Shown here one piece after another: positions 1-8,849 of a stretch of DNA of 64,000 bases. The position numbers and the translations under genes are program-made. Numbering within the stretch: the stretch's first letter is position 1; each line of letters begins with the position of its first letter. Source of the DNA: a virus; the IMG/VR virus record IMGVR_UViG_3300037516_001783, positions 1-64,000 of that record, one strand, 5' to 3'. The notes below the pieces were generated by a model, which worked only from the letters and a program-made list of their open reading frames with translations, did not search any database and was not told the origin of the DNA.

Positions 1-803
1 GTTGCTGATAAACAAAGTAATCCTCTGATATTGTCACAAGTTTTTATTGTAGCAATTCTTTTTACAGATAAAAATTCATGAACCTCATCTACAATCAAAA
101 GGTCTATTGTTTTTAACCAAGCTGTTAATTCTTTCTTCCTCTTGAAATTTTCCTTCTTCTTTTTGTAGATTGAAGTTTTTACTGGAAACAGAATTCCTGT
201 TAATGTTTGTATAGTTGCTACGGTTATCTGTTTACTGAAATCTAAAATTTTACCTTGAACTGTTCCGACACGACTTACTTTGTCATTTAAAAACAATTCA
301 AACTCTTTTTTAGTTTGTCTCTGTAAATCAACAGAGTCTACAATAAACAACACTTTAGAATCAAACTGTTCTATACAGATTCTTGATATTTCTGCAGATG
401 TAAAAGTTTTACCACCTCTTGTTGGAATTTGAGCAATACCAAAAGGATTTTTGAAAAATTCAATTACTGTATCTTTTTGATGTTGCCATAACATAGGATT
501 AAGATTTACTTTCTGCAAATCTACCTTGAAAGAGAATTTATCATAATCAACTGTTTTAACAGTGATATTTTGTTTCTCCATTTCATCTGTTATGTACTTT
601 GCTAAGCCGAAGTCAATTTCATACTCTTTGTCGTAAAATCTGTGAAAACCATCCCAAATACCATCTACATACAAAGCAGACATATAAGCACTTTCCTGGA
701 AAAACGACAAACATCTTTTAACATAATTCATCTCTGAACTGTTGTTACAAATAATCTTTGCTCTGAAAGTTGAAATCCTCTTTAAAGTCACCATACACAC
801 CAT
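1..803 (-). CDS. UvsW-like superfamily 2 DNA helicase (partial, C-terminus beyond left edge)
   Basis: About 267 N-terminal codons of an SF2 (DExH) helicase are visible. The translation contains a Walker A/motif I (IPTRGGKT), motif II (VDEVHE) and the start of motif III (LCLSA) at the window edge. About 110 residues precede motif I, as in T4 UvsW-type recombination/repair helicases, which have a small N-terminal domain. UvsW proteins unwind branched DNA and remodel forks and R-loops. The first in-frame ATG is at 803, a second lies at 794, and an in-frame stop sits just upstream. It diverges from the plus-strand gene at 1212 across a 400-base gap. Family assignment is sound from the motifs. The specific UvsW role is inference, and RapA or restriction-type helicases are alternatives because the C-terminal RecA domain is not visible. 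Confidence 0.85.
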   Translation of the reverse strand, partial: MVCMVTLKRISTFRAKIICNNSSEMNYVKRCLSFFQESAYMSALYVDGIWDGFHRFYDKEYEIDFGLAKYITDEMEKQNITVKTVDYDKFSFKVDLQKVNLNPMLWQHQKDTVIEFFKNPFGIAQIPTRGGKTFTSAEISRICIEQFDSKVLFIVDSVDLQRQTKKEFELFLNDKVSRVGTVQGKILDFSKQITVATIQTLTGILFPVKTSIYKKKKENFKRKKELTAWLKTIDLLIVDEVHEFLSVKRIATIKTCDNIRGLLCLSA

Positions 804-953
804 AACCCTGTTATTTCTGTGAATAACTTGTTACTGAAAAATTTTGTACTGCTACCATTGTTACATCTTTTATGTGTTGTTTCTTACTGTTGTGTTATCT
901 TTTTTCTGTGTTGTTCATGACGATTGCTGTTTTTCTCGGCATTTTAATTTTTT

Positions 954-971
954 GAATCGAGAGAATCGAGA
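954..971. repeat. Tandem repeat GAATCGAGA x2
   Basis: Two head-to-tail copies of GAATCGAGA lie in the divergent intergenic region. They could be a protein-binding site, but nothing in the sequence identifies the protein. Confidence 0.6.
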
Positions 972-987
972 TTTATAAAAATTAAAA

Positions 988-1025
988 CAAAAGTTCATCA
1001 TTTCAAAAGTTCATCAATTCATCAA
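988..1025. repeat. Direct repeats CAAAAGTTCATCA plus TTCATCAA
   Basis: CAAAAGTTCATCA occurs at 988-1000 and again at 1004-1016, followed by a shorter copy TTCATCAA at 1018-1025. The close spacing suggests iterons or operator sites in the divergent promoter region. Function is unproven. Confidence 0.6.
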
Positions 1026-1064
1026 TCAAAAACTCTCTTTCTTCTTATATTGAATACCATTATT

Positions 1065-1124
1065 CGCATGCATGTGAGTGCATATGCATGGATACATGTG
1101 TGAGTGTGGATGGATGAGTGAGGT
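1065..1124. other. Alternating purine-pyrimidine tract
   Basis: The sequence runs through GCATGCATGTG, TGCATATGCATGG and ACATGTGTGAGTG with long alternating purine-pyrimidine stretches and many ATG/CATG steps. It is unlike the A/T-run composition around it. Such tracts can adopt non-B DNA or be unwinding or binding elements. I infer only that it is non-coding and compositionally odd. Confidence 0.45.
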
Positions 1125-1150
1125 GTTATAACAACAATTGACTCATTTGC

Positions 1151-1158
1151 TAAATTTG
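1151..1158 (+). promoter_or_regulatory. Bacteroidota-type -7 promoter box (TAAATTTG)
   Basis: TAAATTTG matches the Bacteroidota primary sigma factor -7 consensus TAnnTTTG and lies about 54 bases before the ATG at 1212. A good -33 TTTG box at the usual spacing is not evident; a TTG at 1138-1140 is too close. Candidate promoter for the plus-strand MazG-like gene. Confidence 0.45.
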
Positions 1159-1211
1159 AATAACACAAATACACAAATGAAAACAAGGTTATTCAAGAAA
1201 AATAGCGAAAA

Positions 1212-1676
1212 ATGAACTACCTGTCAAAAGTAAAGAAATTCCATAAAGTGTTTGGCCACCCTGTTGTTGACAAACCTAGCATACCAGACCTTTCTAGGTG
1301 TAATCTTAGAGTTTCTCTGTTAAAAGAAGAACTTGATGAACTGATAACAGCGATATCAGAAAATGATTTAACAGAAGTTGCTGATGCGTTTGCAGACCTT
1401 CAATTTGTCCTTTGTGGGGCAATTTTAGAGTTTGGAATGGCAAGCAAATTCGACAAATTGTTTGAAGAAGTTACGAATTCAAACATGAGTAAATCTTGTA
1501 AAACAATTGAAGTTGCTGAACAAACAGTTCAAAAATACGCTGAATCTGGAATAGAAACTTATATCCAAACAGTGAAATACAAAGGTGAAAAATTCTTCAT
1601 CATCAAGAGAAAAGAAGATGATAAAATTTTGAAAAGTATCGAAATGGTACAGCCTGATTTAGCAAAAATACTTTAA
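1212..1676 (+). CDS. MazG-like / PRA-PH family nucleotide pyrophosphohydrolase
   Basis: 154 residues with the all-alpha NTP pyrophosphatase pattern: an EELDEL helix near residues 39-44 and EVADAFADLQFV near 55-66. Together these supply the acidic Mg-binding residues (ExxE and ExxD) of the MazG / phosphoribosyl-ATP pyrophosphohydrolase superfamily. Such enzymes hydrolyse (d)NTPs to NMP plus PPi. Phage members are thought to alter nucleotide or alarmone pools. The C-terminal 60 residues are outside the core and unrecognised. It is the only convincing plus-strand gene here, with its own candidate promoter and a strong terminator right after the stop, so it is probably monocistronic. Substrate cannot be read from sequence. 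Confidence 0.75.
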   Translation: MNYLSKVKKFHKVFGHPVVDKPSIPDLSRCNLRVSLLKEELDELITAISENDLTEVADAFADLQFVLCGAILEFGMASKFDKLFEEVTNSNMSKSCKTIEVAEQTVQKYAESGIETYIQTVKYKGEKFFIIKRKEDDKILKSIEMVQPDLAKIL

Positions 1677-1684
1677 TTTTTTAA

Positions 1685-1722
1685 TACCAAAGGTTTGTTT
1701 TGGTTGTGACAAACCTTTGGTA
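1685..1722 (+). terminator. Intrinsic terminator after MazG-like gene
   Basis: A perfect 14-bp stem (TACCAAAGGTTTGT paired with its complement) with a 10-base loop is followed on the plus strand by AATTTTTTT. It lies 8 bases after the stop of the plus-strand gene. The minus-strand operon converges from the other side and ends at 1729. On that strand no clear U-tract follows the stem, so bidirectional activity is uncertain. Confidence 0.85.
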
Positions 1723-1728
1723 ATTTTT

Positions 1729-2553
1729 TTATAACCACTCAATAACAAATGTAAAATCTTGTGGTTTATTGTTTATTGGTGTATGACCTGATTTCTCAAA
1801 ATCCTCATACATTTTTAACCACCTATCCTCAGCTTTAAGTGCTGACTTTTCCTTATCAACACTTCTATTCATCCAGATACATATTTCCTGTCCAGATATG
1901 AAATTATTTGATATCAGACAACTATTATCCACACCTCCTGAATAGTTATCACCAACCAAAGTTGATTGGTTAAATGACGATAAAATTGGTTGGTTTGTAA
2001 ATTCACCAATCAACTTCTTTTCAATGTAAAATTCATTATCAGATTTTCTGATTATAGAATGTTCTTGATTCATCCTAAAAGCTTTAATCACAGAATCTAT
2101 GAATAAAGTAGGAATTATATTAGTCACAAGAACTTCGACTCCTTCGATGACGACTTTTTCTCCTAAAACAAGTGAATTATTTACTTTCACTAAAGATTTG
2201 GCAAAAACCACACTCACATCAAAGAAATCTACATCATAAGGTTTGTCAGAAGATGAATTTAACAACTCAACTTGATTTGCTAATGACGCTCCTATTGTTA
2301 TGTTAACAATTGAATCTTCAGGTTTTAAAGAATAAATTAAAACACCTTTCAAATCTTCACCTGAATCGTTCTTTAAGAAAACAACTTTTGTTTCATCTGT
2401 TTCACCATTCAACATACTGTTAGACAGCACAGAAAAAACTGATTCAACCTTTCCATTTGGTATTGGTGTAGATGATATATAACCACCTAAAGATTTCAAA
2501 GGGGAGTTTTGCTCCCCATTTAATTTATCAGCACCTGAATAGTAAAATTTCAT
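1729..2553 (-). CDS. Putative tail/baseplate structural protein, last gene of late operon
   Basis: 274 residues with no recognised motif. The sequence is rich in short beta-type stretches and Asn/Ser, as in virion surface proteins. It starts two bases after the stop of the 931-residue adhesin-like protein and is the last minus-strand gene before the convergent terminator. Position at the end of the tail-fibre and adhesin block suggests a virion component or fibre-associated protein. That is inference from context only. Confidence 0.6.
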   Translation of the reverse strand: MKFYYSGADKLNGEQNSPLKSLGGYISSTPIPNGKVESVFSVLSNSMLNGETDETKVVFLKNDSGEDLKGVLIYSLKPEDSIVNITIGASLANQVELLNSSSDKPYDVDFFDVSVVFAKSLVKVNNSLVLGEKVVIEGVEVLVTNIIPTLFIDSVIKAFRMNQEHSIIRKSDNEFYIEKKLIGEFTNQPILSSFNQSTLVGDNYSGGVDNSCLISNNFISGQEICIWMNRSVDKEKSALKAEDRWLKMYEDFEKSGHTPINNKPQDFTFVIEWL

Positions 2554-2554
2554 A

Positions 2555-5350
2555 TTATAATTCTTTTACAAGTAATTTACCATCTCTAATATATGAAGAA
2601 CCTCCAAAAGATGAAACTTTTACATGACCTCTAACAGACAATTCTTCATTTGCTGTAACTTTTATTATAGCTTTTGATTTTGATACCGATAATATTGTCC
2701 ACCCATTTCCATTATCAGGAGCAGCAGCTTGTACATAAGTGAATGCATTTTTATTGATATCAAGCATACCTAAAACATCACCTGTTGATGGGTTGTTTGG
2801 TGCAACTGATATACAAACAAAACAGTCAGCTCCAGCATCACCATTGTTAGTTACTGCTGTAAATGAACCGACTCTAAAATCAACTTCATATATTTTGTCA
2901 ACATTAGAAACGGGCAACTCTATTTTCATCTCTTGGTTTGTCACACCATTTAACAACCATTTAGATGAATAATTAGTACTTACAGTTCCATAAGTGAAAG
3001 TACCTTCTGGAACAGAAACGCCACCAGAACTTTCATTTACCAAAGAAGGGTATTCAACAAAAGCACCAAATTGGTCTGCTGGTAATGTTACTGATTGATT
3101 TTGTGAGTTGATTACCTTTACTTCTTTTATGAATTTTGTTGTTTGTTTTGATATAAATGTTTGGTGTAATAACCAAGTATCTAAGTCTTTTGAATAAATA
3201 AATTGGTACAAAACTCCAGATTCATAATCCATTGCTTCATATTCTGCATTTGTACAAGTGTGAATTACAGTACCACCAATTCCTGGACTAACATCATCAC
3301 CAACTTTAAATATCAAGTTAAAAGAACCTGTTATCAACTTTTGTTTTATCTGTATGAAGAACCTACTTCCATCAGCTACAGCAGAACCATCACCTTTGAA
3401 TTTAGATAAATTTATGATATGGTCTTGAACTAAAGAATAAGGGGTTGAAGAAACTAAAGACTGATATTGCCTGTCTTGACCAACTTTTAAACATTTATAA
3501 GCGTCATTATCAACTAACAACGAAAGGTCTGTTGGGTTTACAGAAGTTATATCACCTTTGTCAATTCTGTCTCTGAATAATGAAAGAGCATTTCTGTTTT
3601 TAATCAGACGTAAGAAATCCTTAAACATATCTGAAATGTAAGGAGTTAATACATTTTCTTCATTAATATAACCAACACTATCAGAATTTATTGTATATTT
3701 TGGACCATATACTTTGTGATTCTTGTGATAGTAACTGATACTGTAATTTTTTGTAGTGTCAGTAGATAAATTCAGAGCAAGTAAAGGTATCAAAACAAAA
3801 CCATTTCTTATATCTGAAAATACAGTTTTCACCAATTCTTTGTTACTTGTAACTTCAATAACAATTTCTTCAACATTTGGTACAATTGTTACTTTAGGTA
3901 CATATTGATTCCAAATTAATTTCCAATATGGTGAATTTTCACTTGGTATTTGATTTGTATTTGAAGATAAGCTTTTGTAAACTTGCTGACCATATTTAAC
4001 ATACTCACCAACGTAAAGAGTTGTTGAAGACCATGCTGTTTGGTCAGGTGATACGTCTAAAATATCATCAGAATCTACCAATATGTAATTAATTGATGAA
4101 AATGATACTTTGTCACCTTGTTTATAAGTAACAGCAGAATTGTATAAAATAGGTTCAAAATCTTGAGGAGATAACCTATCTAAGATTACTTCTATTGTTG
4201 TACCTACTTTTACAGAATTTTTGATTATATAATACCCTTCTTGATTAACTTCTGAATTGAATGTTCTTTTGTTACTAATAAAATCTACATATAATCGATA
4301 TTCATCAAACATACCATTCGTGAATAATGCAGAATCTTTGAATATACCACCAGATAAAGTGTTTAATACAATTTTATTTTGATTTGTATTAACTGAAAAT
4401 GAATTACTTGTAACACCGAAACCAACTTTTACAATATTGTTTTCTAATGAAGAGTTTTCATTGTCATATTTTATACTTTCTACACCAATTATTTCATTCT
4501 TTTGGTTTGATATGTAATCAATTTCAGCTACACCATTGAATTTGAAAAATTCAGTCCTGTAATCTTGTATCTCAACAACACCAGATAAATTCCTTAATCT
4601 ACAAATAAAGAATTCTTTATCTTGAACATAAAATGGTTTAATTGGTGAACCGTCTAAACTTGATTCAGCAACTAACTCTATGTTCAATTCAGAATATCTG
4701 AATATGTTTTTATTTTCAGTTAAAGGTATAAATCCCGGAGTGAATGTTCCAATAACACTATAAAGTAATTCAGTTTCTGTTGTGAAATCACCACTTAATA
4801 ACAACTGTGTATCAGATATAACCTGTACAACTTCATATTCTTGTACATTCAAAGTTGAGTTGTTTAATGAAACACCATCTGAACTTCTTTTGTAAAATTT
4901 TATCTTAGAAGGGAAGTTTGGTTGTCCCCTCAATACTTTAGTAAATTGAGTTCCAACACCTGTACAAACACCATCAGAAGTAATATCTACAACTCCTTTT
5001 TCAAGAACACTTTCTTTTGCTGAAATCTTTAACCAATACCAAGCACTACTGTTAGAAATAGGTATTGGTGAATTTAAATTATTTCTTGATATACAAACCT
5101 GTCCTGCAGAATTTATAGAAATTAATGTACCATTTTGTATTGAAATTGTTTTATCACCTAAAACATCTAAATCTTGAGAGACTTGAAAGTCTGTAAAATC
5201 TTCACCTATCTTATTATTTTTAACAATACCAAATGAATCACTATTGACTTTCAATAGTTGTCCTAATGAGTCATCAAATATAAATTGAGATAATTTATTT
5301 AACTCTAAATTATCTAAAAATAAATCTTCACTGAATTTTAGCTTATTCAT
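2555..5350 (-). CDS. Large tail-tip adhesin-like protein with carbohydrate-binding-like modules
   Basis: 931 residues. Residues about 110-200 contain a beta domain with the pattern VCTGVGTQF and ISDTQLLL, a module that recurs in the tail sheath of this phage. Residues about 403-480 hold one or two CBM5/12-like (chitin-binding type 3) units, seen as TAWSSTTLYVGEYVKYG followed by a PYWKL end. The C-terminus is beta-rich. The gene overlaps the upstream 570-residue gene by 4 bases. I infer a host-surface-binding tail protein. The carbohydrate-binding call rests on the aromatic W..xxTxYxxGxxVxYxGxxY pattern. No enzymatic motif is seen. Confidence 0.65.
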   Translation of the reverse strand: MNKLKFSEDLFLDNLELNKLSQFIFDDSLGQLLKVNSDSFGIVKNNKIGEDFTDFQVSQDLDVLGDKTISIQNGTLISINSAGQVCISRNNLNSPIPISNSSAWYWLKISAKESVLEKGVVDITSDGVCTGVGTQFTKVLRGQPNFPSKIKFYKRSSDGVSLNNSTLNVQEYEVVQVISDTQLLLSGDFTTETELLYSVIGTFTPGFIPLTENKNIFRYSELNIELVAESSLDGSPIKPFYVQDKEFFICRLRNLSGVVEIQDYRTEFFKFNGVAEIDYISNQKNEIIGVESIKYDNENSSLENNIVKVGFGVTSNSFSVNTNQNKIVLNTLSGGIFKDSALFTNGMFDEYRLYVDFISNKRTFNSEVNQEGYYIIKNSVKVGTTIEVILDRLSPQDFEPILYNSAVTYKQGDKVSFSSINYILVDSDDILDVSPDQTAWSSTTLYVGEYVKYGQQVYKSLSSNTNQIPSENSPYWKLIWNQYVPKVTIVPNVEEIVIEVTSNKELVKTVFSDIRNGFVLIPLLALNLSTDTTKNYSISYYHKNHKVYGPKYTINSDSVGYINEENVLTPYISDMFKDFLRLIKNRNALSLFRDRIDKGDITSVNPTDLSLLVDNDAYKCLKVGQDRQYQSLVSSTPYSLVQDHIINLSKFKGDGSAVADGSRFFIQIKQKLITGSFNLIFKVGDDVSPGIGGTVIHTCTNAEYEAMDYESGVLYQFIYSKDLDTWLLHQTFISKQTTKFIKEVKVINSQNQSVTLPADQFGAFVEYPSLVNESSGGVSVPEGTFTYGTVSTNYSSKWLLNGVTNQEMKIELPVSNVDKIYEVDFRVGSFTAVTNNGDAGADCFVCISVAPNNPSTGDVLGMLDINKNAFTYVQAAAPDNGNGWTILSVSKSKAIIKVTANEELSVRGHVKVSSFGGSSYIRDGKLLVKEL
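3914..4041 (-). other. CBM5/12-like carbohydrate-binding module in adhesin
   Basis: Residues about 437-479 of the adhesin contain W..TTLYVGEYVKYGQQVYKS and end with PYWKL. This fits the small ChtBD3-type fold in which surface tryptophans and tyrosines contact glycans. A related unit sits in the tail sheath. Confidence 0.5.
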
Positions 5351-7059
5351 TTTATTTCCGTTATTTTTAATATTGAATTGTAAGGAATTAATTTTTGTCT
5401 TGAAAATGTTGTAACATCATCAATTGATAATTTAGAACTATTATTCTTACACATAACATGTAAGACATTATTAGTAGTTAAGAACATTTTTGAAAAAGCA
5501 CCTCTCAATGGTTTATTTTCTAATGTAGGTGTTGAAGTGTTATCTGAATAAACAGTTTGTACTGTACATCCAGAAACTAAAGGTCTTATTTGTAATGCTT
5601 GTATTGTTACTTCAGCATTGAAGTTACCTGAATTTGTATTATTTATGTACAAAACAGGTGCTATTTTAGAAGTCATAACATCCATCTTTAAATGAGTTCC
5701 AAACCCAACATTTAAAGTAGCATCTTGTTGATTTGAAATCAACTCTCTTGATGAATTATAAATTATACCTCTAACAAAATAATAAGTATCTATTCTGTTT
5801 AATTTCTTAAGTTCAAAAAAGTACTTAGTGTCAACCTCATTAAATACGTTTTTTGTTGTCAATTCATTATCTTCAATATCAAATGTCTTTACTCCAAATG
5901 TTATGTTGTTAACATTTATATTTTGTTTGATTTTGAAAGTTATTTCATAATCAATTTTACTATCTACTGGGATGAGCTTTGTAAGTTCAGTTTCATAAAC
6001 AGAAAAAGGAAAATCATTTGAAATATTAAAACCTGAAATATTTCCATAATTATCTCTCAATATTAAACTTAAAAAATTATCATTTGTATCTATACCGTCA
6101 CCTTGATAAGTTTGTGTATTGTAATATCCAACATTAGACATTTTACCATCTTTGTCAAGATTTTTTATTGTATTTTTAGACAAATAATTACCTCTAAAAG
6201 ATGGAGAAGTTTTTCCTAAACACCAAGCTGAAGTTTGATTGTAATAAAGGTCAAATTGAAATTCATCTGATTGTTTATTATCTATCAACCTTAAAAATTC
6301 ACCTTGTAACTCTTGGTCATCTTTCCCTTTAAATACAAATTCTGTACCTCTCTTAGCAACCTCTTTAAAGAAATTAACCTTTGCGTAATTTAAATCTTGT
6401 AAATCAGTAGAATCATTGAAATATAGACCTCTTTGGTTCATGAACCTGTTCAACTCTAATAATTCAGATTCAAAACCTGATATTTTCTTTTTAGTAAAAA
6501 GGAGTATTATACAAAAGAAATCTGTTAATGTTTTACAAAAAGCAATGTAATCAGCGTCATCAACTCTTGGGTTGTTTGTTTGTCCTCTCTCAATGTATTC
6601 AGGTATTATACCAACATCAAACAATTTCTTTGTGAATACCGAACTAAGTTCACTCAATTCTGGATTGAATAAGTAAAGTTCTTTGAAAATTGAGTTTGGT
6701 AAATAGTAATAATCAAAATTACTTATTGGGTCTGTTATTACAGAATTCAATGAAATACTTTGAAAAACCAATGGTGGTCCACCTGTTTCAGAACCTGACC
6801 TTGTATATCTGTAGTTTATGTAAAAACTGTCTTCTGGTGTTACATTGATTGTTGATAAATTATCGTTATTTAATGTCAACCAATCACTAAAAAATAAACC
6901 GTCTAATGAATAACAAAACTCTCTTTTGAAAAATTTATTTACAGTTTCGAATAAAACAACGTCAGTGTAACTGTCAATACTTGAATGACCAAATGTTGGA
7001 AATTTGTTACTTATTAAAAGTACGTCTCCTATCTCATAAGCAGCATTATCTACAACCAT
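5347..7059 (-). CDS. Baseplate/tail structural protein, function unknown
   Basis: 570 residues, no recognised domain. The first half contains an alpha-helical segment (residues about 120-280). The second half looks like beta-sandwich repeats rich in Asn, Thr and Ile. It is the first gene of the final structural block and is preceded by a copy of the AACAGTTATA-type motif 22 bases upstream. Start ATG at 7059 gives MVVDN. Coupling to the adhesin gene (4-base overlap) suggests the two products assemble together at the baseplate or tail tip. Inference from context. Confidence 0.6.
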   Translation of the reverse strand: MVVDNAAYEIGDVLLISNKFPTFGHSSIDSYTDVVLFETVNKFFKREFCYSLDGLFFSDWLTLNNDNLSTINVTPEDSFYINYRYTRSGSETGGPPLVFQSISLNSVITDPISNFDYYYLPNSIFKELYLFNPELSELSSVFTKKLFDVGIIPEYIERGQTNNPRVDDADYIAFCKTLTDFFCIILLFTKKKISGFESELLELNRFMNQRGLYFNDSTDLQDLNYAKVNFFKEVAKRGTEFVFKGKDDQELQGEFLRLIDNKQSDEFQFDLYYNQTSAWCLGKTSPSFRGNYLSKNTIKNLDKDGKMSNVGYYNTQTYQGDGIDTNDNFLSLILRDNYGNISGFNISNDFPFSVYETELTKLIPVDSKIDYEITFKIKQNINVNNITFGVKTFDIEDNELTTKNVFNEVDTKYFFELKKLNRIDTYYFVRGIIYNSSRELISNQQDATLNVGFGTHLKMDVMTSKIAPVLYINNTNSGNFNAEVTIQALQIRPLVSGCTVQTVYSDNTSTPTLENKPLRGAFSKMFLTTNNVLHVMCKNNSSKLSIDDVTTFSRQKLIPYNSILKITEIK

Positions 7060-7081
7060 ATGTTTTTTATTATGAAAAAAA

Positions 7082-7093
7082 CATAACTGTTTG
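7082..7093 (-). promoter_or_regulatory. Late-gene motif copy (CAAACAGTTATG)
   Basis: On the minus strand this reads CAAACAGTTATG followed by a T-run, 22 bases before the ATG at 7059. It is one of seven intergenic copies of (C)AAACAGTTATA. Candidate late promoter element. Confidence 0.5.
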
Positions 7094-7098
7094 TATCA

Positions 7099-7728
7099 CT
7101 AAAAAATAGAACCTATTACAGCAAGAATACTTAATATTGTAATTATAACAACTCCTCTGTTCTTAAGTTTTTTATTAGTTTCGTTCAAATCTTGATTCTC
7201 AGAAGCTAATTTTGAATTATCTTTGTCCTTATTTTCAATAACCTTTTGACTCTTCAATAATAAGTTTGAAACTGTATCTACTTGAAATTTTAAGGTTTTA
7301 TTTTCATTTGTTATCTCTTTGTTTAATTTTTCTAAACCTGAAGAAGTTGAATCACATATAGACAGTTCAGAAGACATTTGACCAACTATTTCTTCACAAG
7401 GTTTATACTTTTCTATATTTTTAATTAAGCTATCAATAATCTTTTTAGATTTATAATTACTGCTTAATTTTATCTTTTCTCTATCTAATTTTAGATTCTT
7501 AATTACTTTTGATAGTGAATCTTGTTTTGTCCTACTATCCTTCAATTTGTTATCAAAAAATTGCTTCACACTTTTTAATGAATCTGAGAAATCAACCTTT
7601 ACAGGTGGATGTATGTACCTAATTTCTTCCTCACGATTACCTGAACATTTGTTAAATAAAAACAAGCAAACTAAAATTGTAAAAACACAAGTAATTACAC
7701 TTGTGTTTATTGTTTTATTTTTGAACAT
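7099..7728 (-). CDS. Spanin-like membrane-anchored coiled-coil protein
   Basis: 209 residues. A hydrophobic N-terminal segment (about 11-25) ends near Cys28. A long Lys/Glu/Asp-rich coiled coil spans about 50-185, and a second hydrophobic segment is at the extreme C-terminus (191-209, VVIITILSILAVIG). A protein anchored at both ends across the periplasm matches the unimolecular-spanin architecture used to disrupt the outer membrane in Gram-negative lysis. The lipobox is not canonical, so an inner-membrane anchor at the N-terminus is equally possible. It is the last gene of the holin/endolysin group and overlaps the holin-like gene by 14 bases. Confidence 0.55.
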   Translation of the reverse strand: MFKNKTINTSVITCVFTILVCLFLFNKCSGNREEEIRYIHPPVKVDFSDSLKSVKQFFDNKLKDSRTKQDSLSKVIKNLKLDREKIKLSSNYKSKKIIDSLIKNIEKYKPCEEIVGQMSSELSICDSTSSGLEKLNKEITNENKTLKFQVDTVSNLLLKSQKVIENKDKDNSKLASENQDLNETNKKLKNRGVVIITILSILAVIGSIF

Positions 7729-7942
7729 CTTCTTCTTTTGTTATTTTAAAACCACCAATCAACATGTTGATTACACCAGCACCAATTGCCACATACAGTG
7801 CTAATTTGTCATTCCCATTTACAGTGTAATAGGAAATTAAGGTTCCTGAAATAGCAATAAATCCTGCTCTAACTCTTTCAACTTCTTCTGAAGTTTGAGC
7901 AAATAAGTTCACAAGTGAATATGTAACTTTAATCTTATTCAT
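7715..7942 (-). CDS. Small membrane protein, holin candidate
   Basis: 75 residues with two hydrophobic segments (roughly 26-40 and 46-62) joined by a short polar turn containing NGNDK, and a charged C-terminus. Size and topology fit a class II holin. It overlaps both the endolysin gene (8 bases) and the spanin-like gene (14 bases), a typical translationally coupled lysis cassette. The function is inferred from topology and neighbours; holins have no diagnostic sequence motif. Confidence 0.6.
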   Translation of the reverse strand: MNKIKVTYSLVNLFAQTSEEVERVRAGFIAISGTLISYYTVNGNDKLALYVAIGAGVINMLIGGFKITKEEDVQK

Positions 7943-8435
7943 GATTTTCTATTGTCTTAATAACACTTTTTAAAACTTTAGCGTAATTTGGGTCTGTAGC
8001 ATATCCTGCTTTTGCTACCTCTTCAGCAAATCTATATGGGTCAGCTCTGTGAATCAGAGCAGTTTTATACCTTGAATTTTTGAAGAAAAAGTCTGAATGG
8101 TTTTTGAATGATTCATATGCTGTATCGTACTTTCTAAAGTAATCTTTTACAACATATTTCCACAACTTTTTAGCTGGGTTCACTAAAACCTTAGAAATTA
8201 TACTTGGGAATTTTGCATTTGCATTATACAAAAATTCAGTTGTGGTAATCAATTGTTCATTACCATTTACACCATCAGTATCTTTAACACCGAAGAAATT
8301 ATTACCGACAGCACTTTTACCCCAACCAGATTCTAATGCTCCTTGTGCAAGGGTAAATCTGTAATCAATACCACTCTCCTTTTGCAATTTTACAGCATAA
8401 GGTTTAAATGTTTTTATAAACTCCTTTGGTGTCAT
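7935..8435 (-). CDS. Endolysin, GH73-type N-acetylglucosaminidase (FlgJ-like)
   Basis: 166 residues covering one glucosaminidase domain. The catalytic-helix signature AQGALESGWGKSAVGNNFFG puts the general acid at Glu35. The downstream FRKYDTAYESFKNHSDFF and GYATDPNYA segments are typical of the GH73/FlgJ family (Pfam Glucosaminidase). It cleaves the glycan strand of peptidoglycan. No signal peptide is seen, so it should need the adjacent holin for release. It is the core of the lysis cassette, between a TM/coiled-coil protein and the holin candidate. Confidence 0.88.
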   Translation of the reverse strand: MTPKEFIKTFKPYAVKLQKESGIDYRFTLAQGALESGWGKSAVGNNFFGVKDTDGVNGNEQLITTTEFLYNANAKFPSIISKVLVNPAKKLWKYVVKDYFRKYDTAYESFKNHSDFFFKNSRYKTALIHRADPYRFAEEVAKAGYATDPNYAKVLKSVIKTIENHE

Positions 8436-8444
8436 AATAAATAA

Positions 8445-8846
8445 TTAGTGATGATTTTTATCTTGTTTGTTTTTCAACTCTTCTTTTATTTCTTGAAGAA
8501 TCTTTTCAGTTCTCTCTTCAGCCTTGTCTAATCGCTTCTCTTGGTCTCCGATTAATTTAGCTATGACTTTGGTGGTTTCGTTAAATGTAGAAGTGCTGTG
8601 CTTTAAATTTAACTTTATTTCAGCAAACCCTTCTTTTATTTCTGAAACCTTTTCCATCCATTTGTTAGTATTATCCTCTAACTTTTGGAAATCAATTGAA
8701 TATTGGGAATCCCTCTTTTCTAAAACTTCAATCCTTGAGTTTATAGAATAGATTGTTATTTTAACCCAAATGAAGAACGAAATTAATGCAAAAATTAATG
8801 CAAAAATTTCGTTAGCAATAGGAATAAATTGTGATATGTTTCCCAT
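8445..8846 (-). CDS. Single-span membrane coiled-coil protein
   Basis: 133 residues. One transmembrane segment near the N-terminus (about 9-31) is followed by a polar, Glu/Lys-rich coiled coil to the C-terminus. This resembles phage XhlA-type or i-spanin-type proteins that sit beside endolysins. It lies 9 bases upstream of the endolysin. Role in lysis is inferred from topology and position; it could be a second holin or a holin partner. Confidence 0.5.
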   Translation of the reverse strand: MGNISQFIPIANEIFALIFALISFFIWVKITIYSINSRIEVLEKRDSQYSIDFQKLEDNTNKWMEKVSEIKEGFAEIKLNLKHSTSTFNETTKVIAKLIGDQEKRLDKAEERTEKILQEIKEELKNKQDKNHH

Positions 8847-8849
8847 AAT

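Larger units (their letters stand above)
804..1211. other. Divergent intergenic region with short repeats
   Basis: This 408-base stretch is the longest gene-free gap in the window. I found no convincing open frame on either strand. It holds a tandem 9-mer repeat, a repeated CAAAAGTTCATCA element, an alternating purine-pyrimidine tract and a Bacteroidota-type -7 box for the plus-strand gene. It should also contain the promoter of the minus-strand helicase, but I cannot point to one. Confidence 0.6.

Noticed and set aside
1065-1124. Telomere or terminal repeat of the phage genome
   Set aside because: The tract is not a tandem array of one unit and lies between two genes with no sign of a genome end.
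7061-7085. A/T-rich palindrome ATGTTTTTT ... AAAAAACAT upstream of the ATG at 7059
   Set aside because: Only A-T pairs except the ends, with no T-run placed as in a terminator. Expected often in AT-rich gaps.
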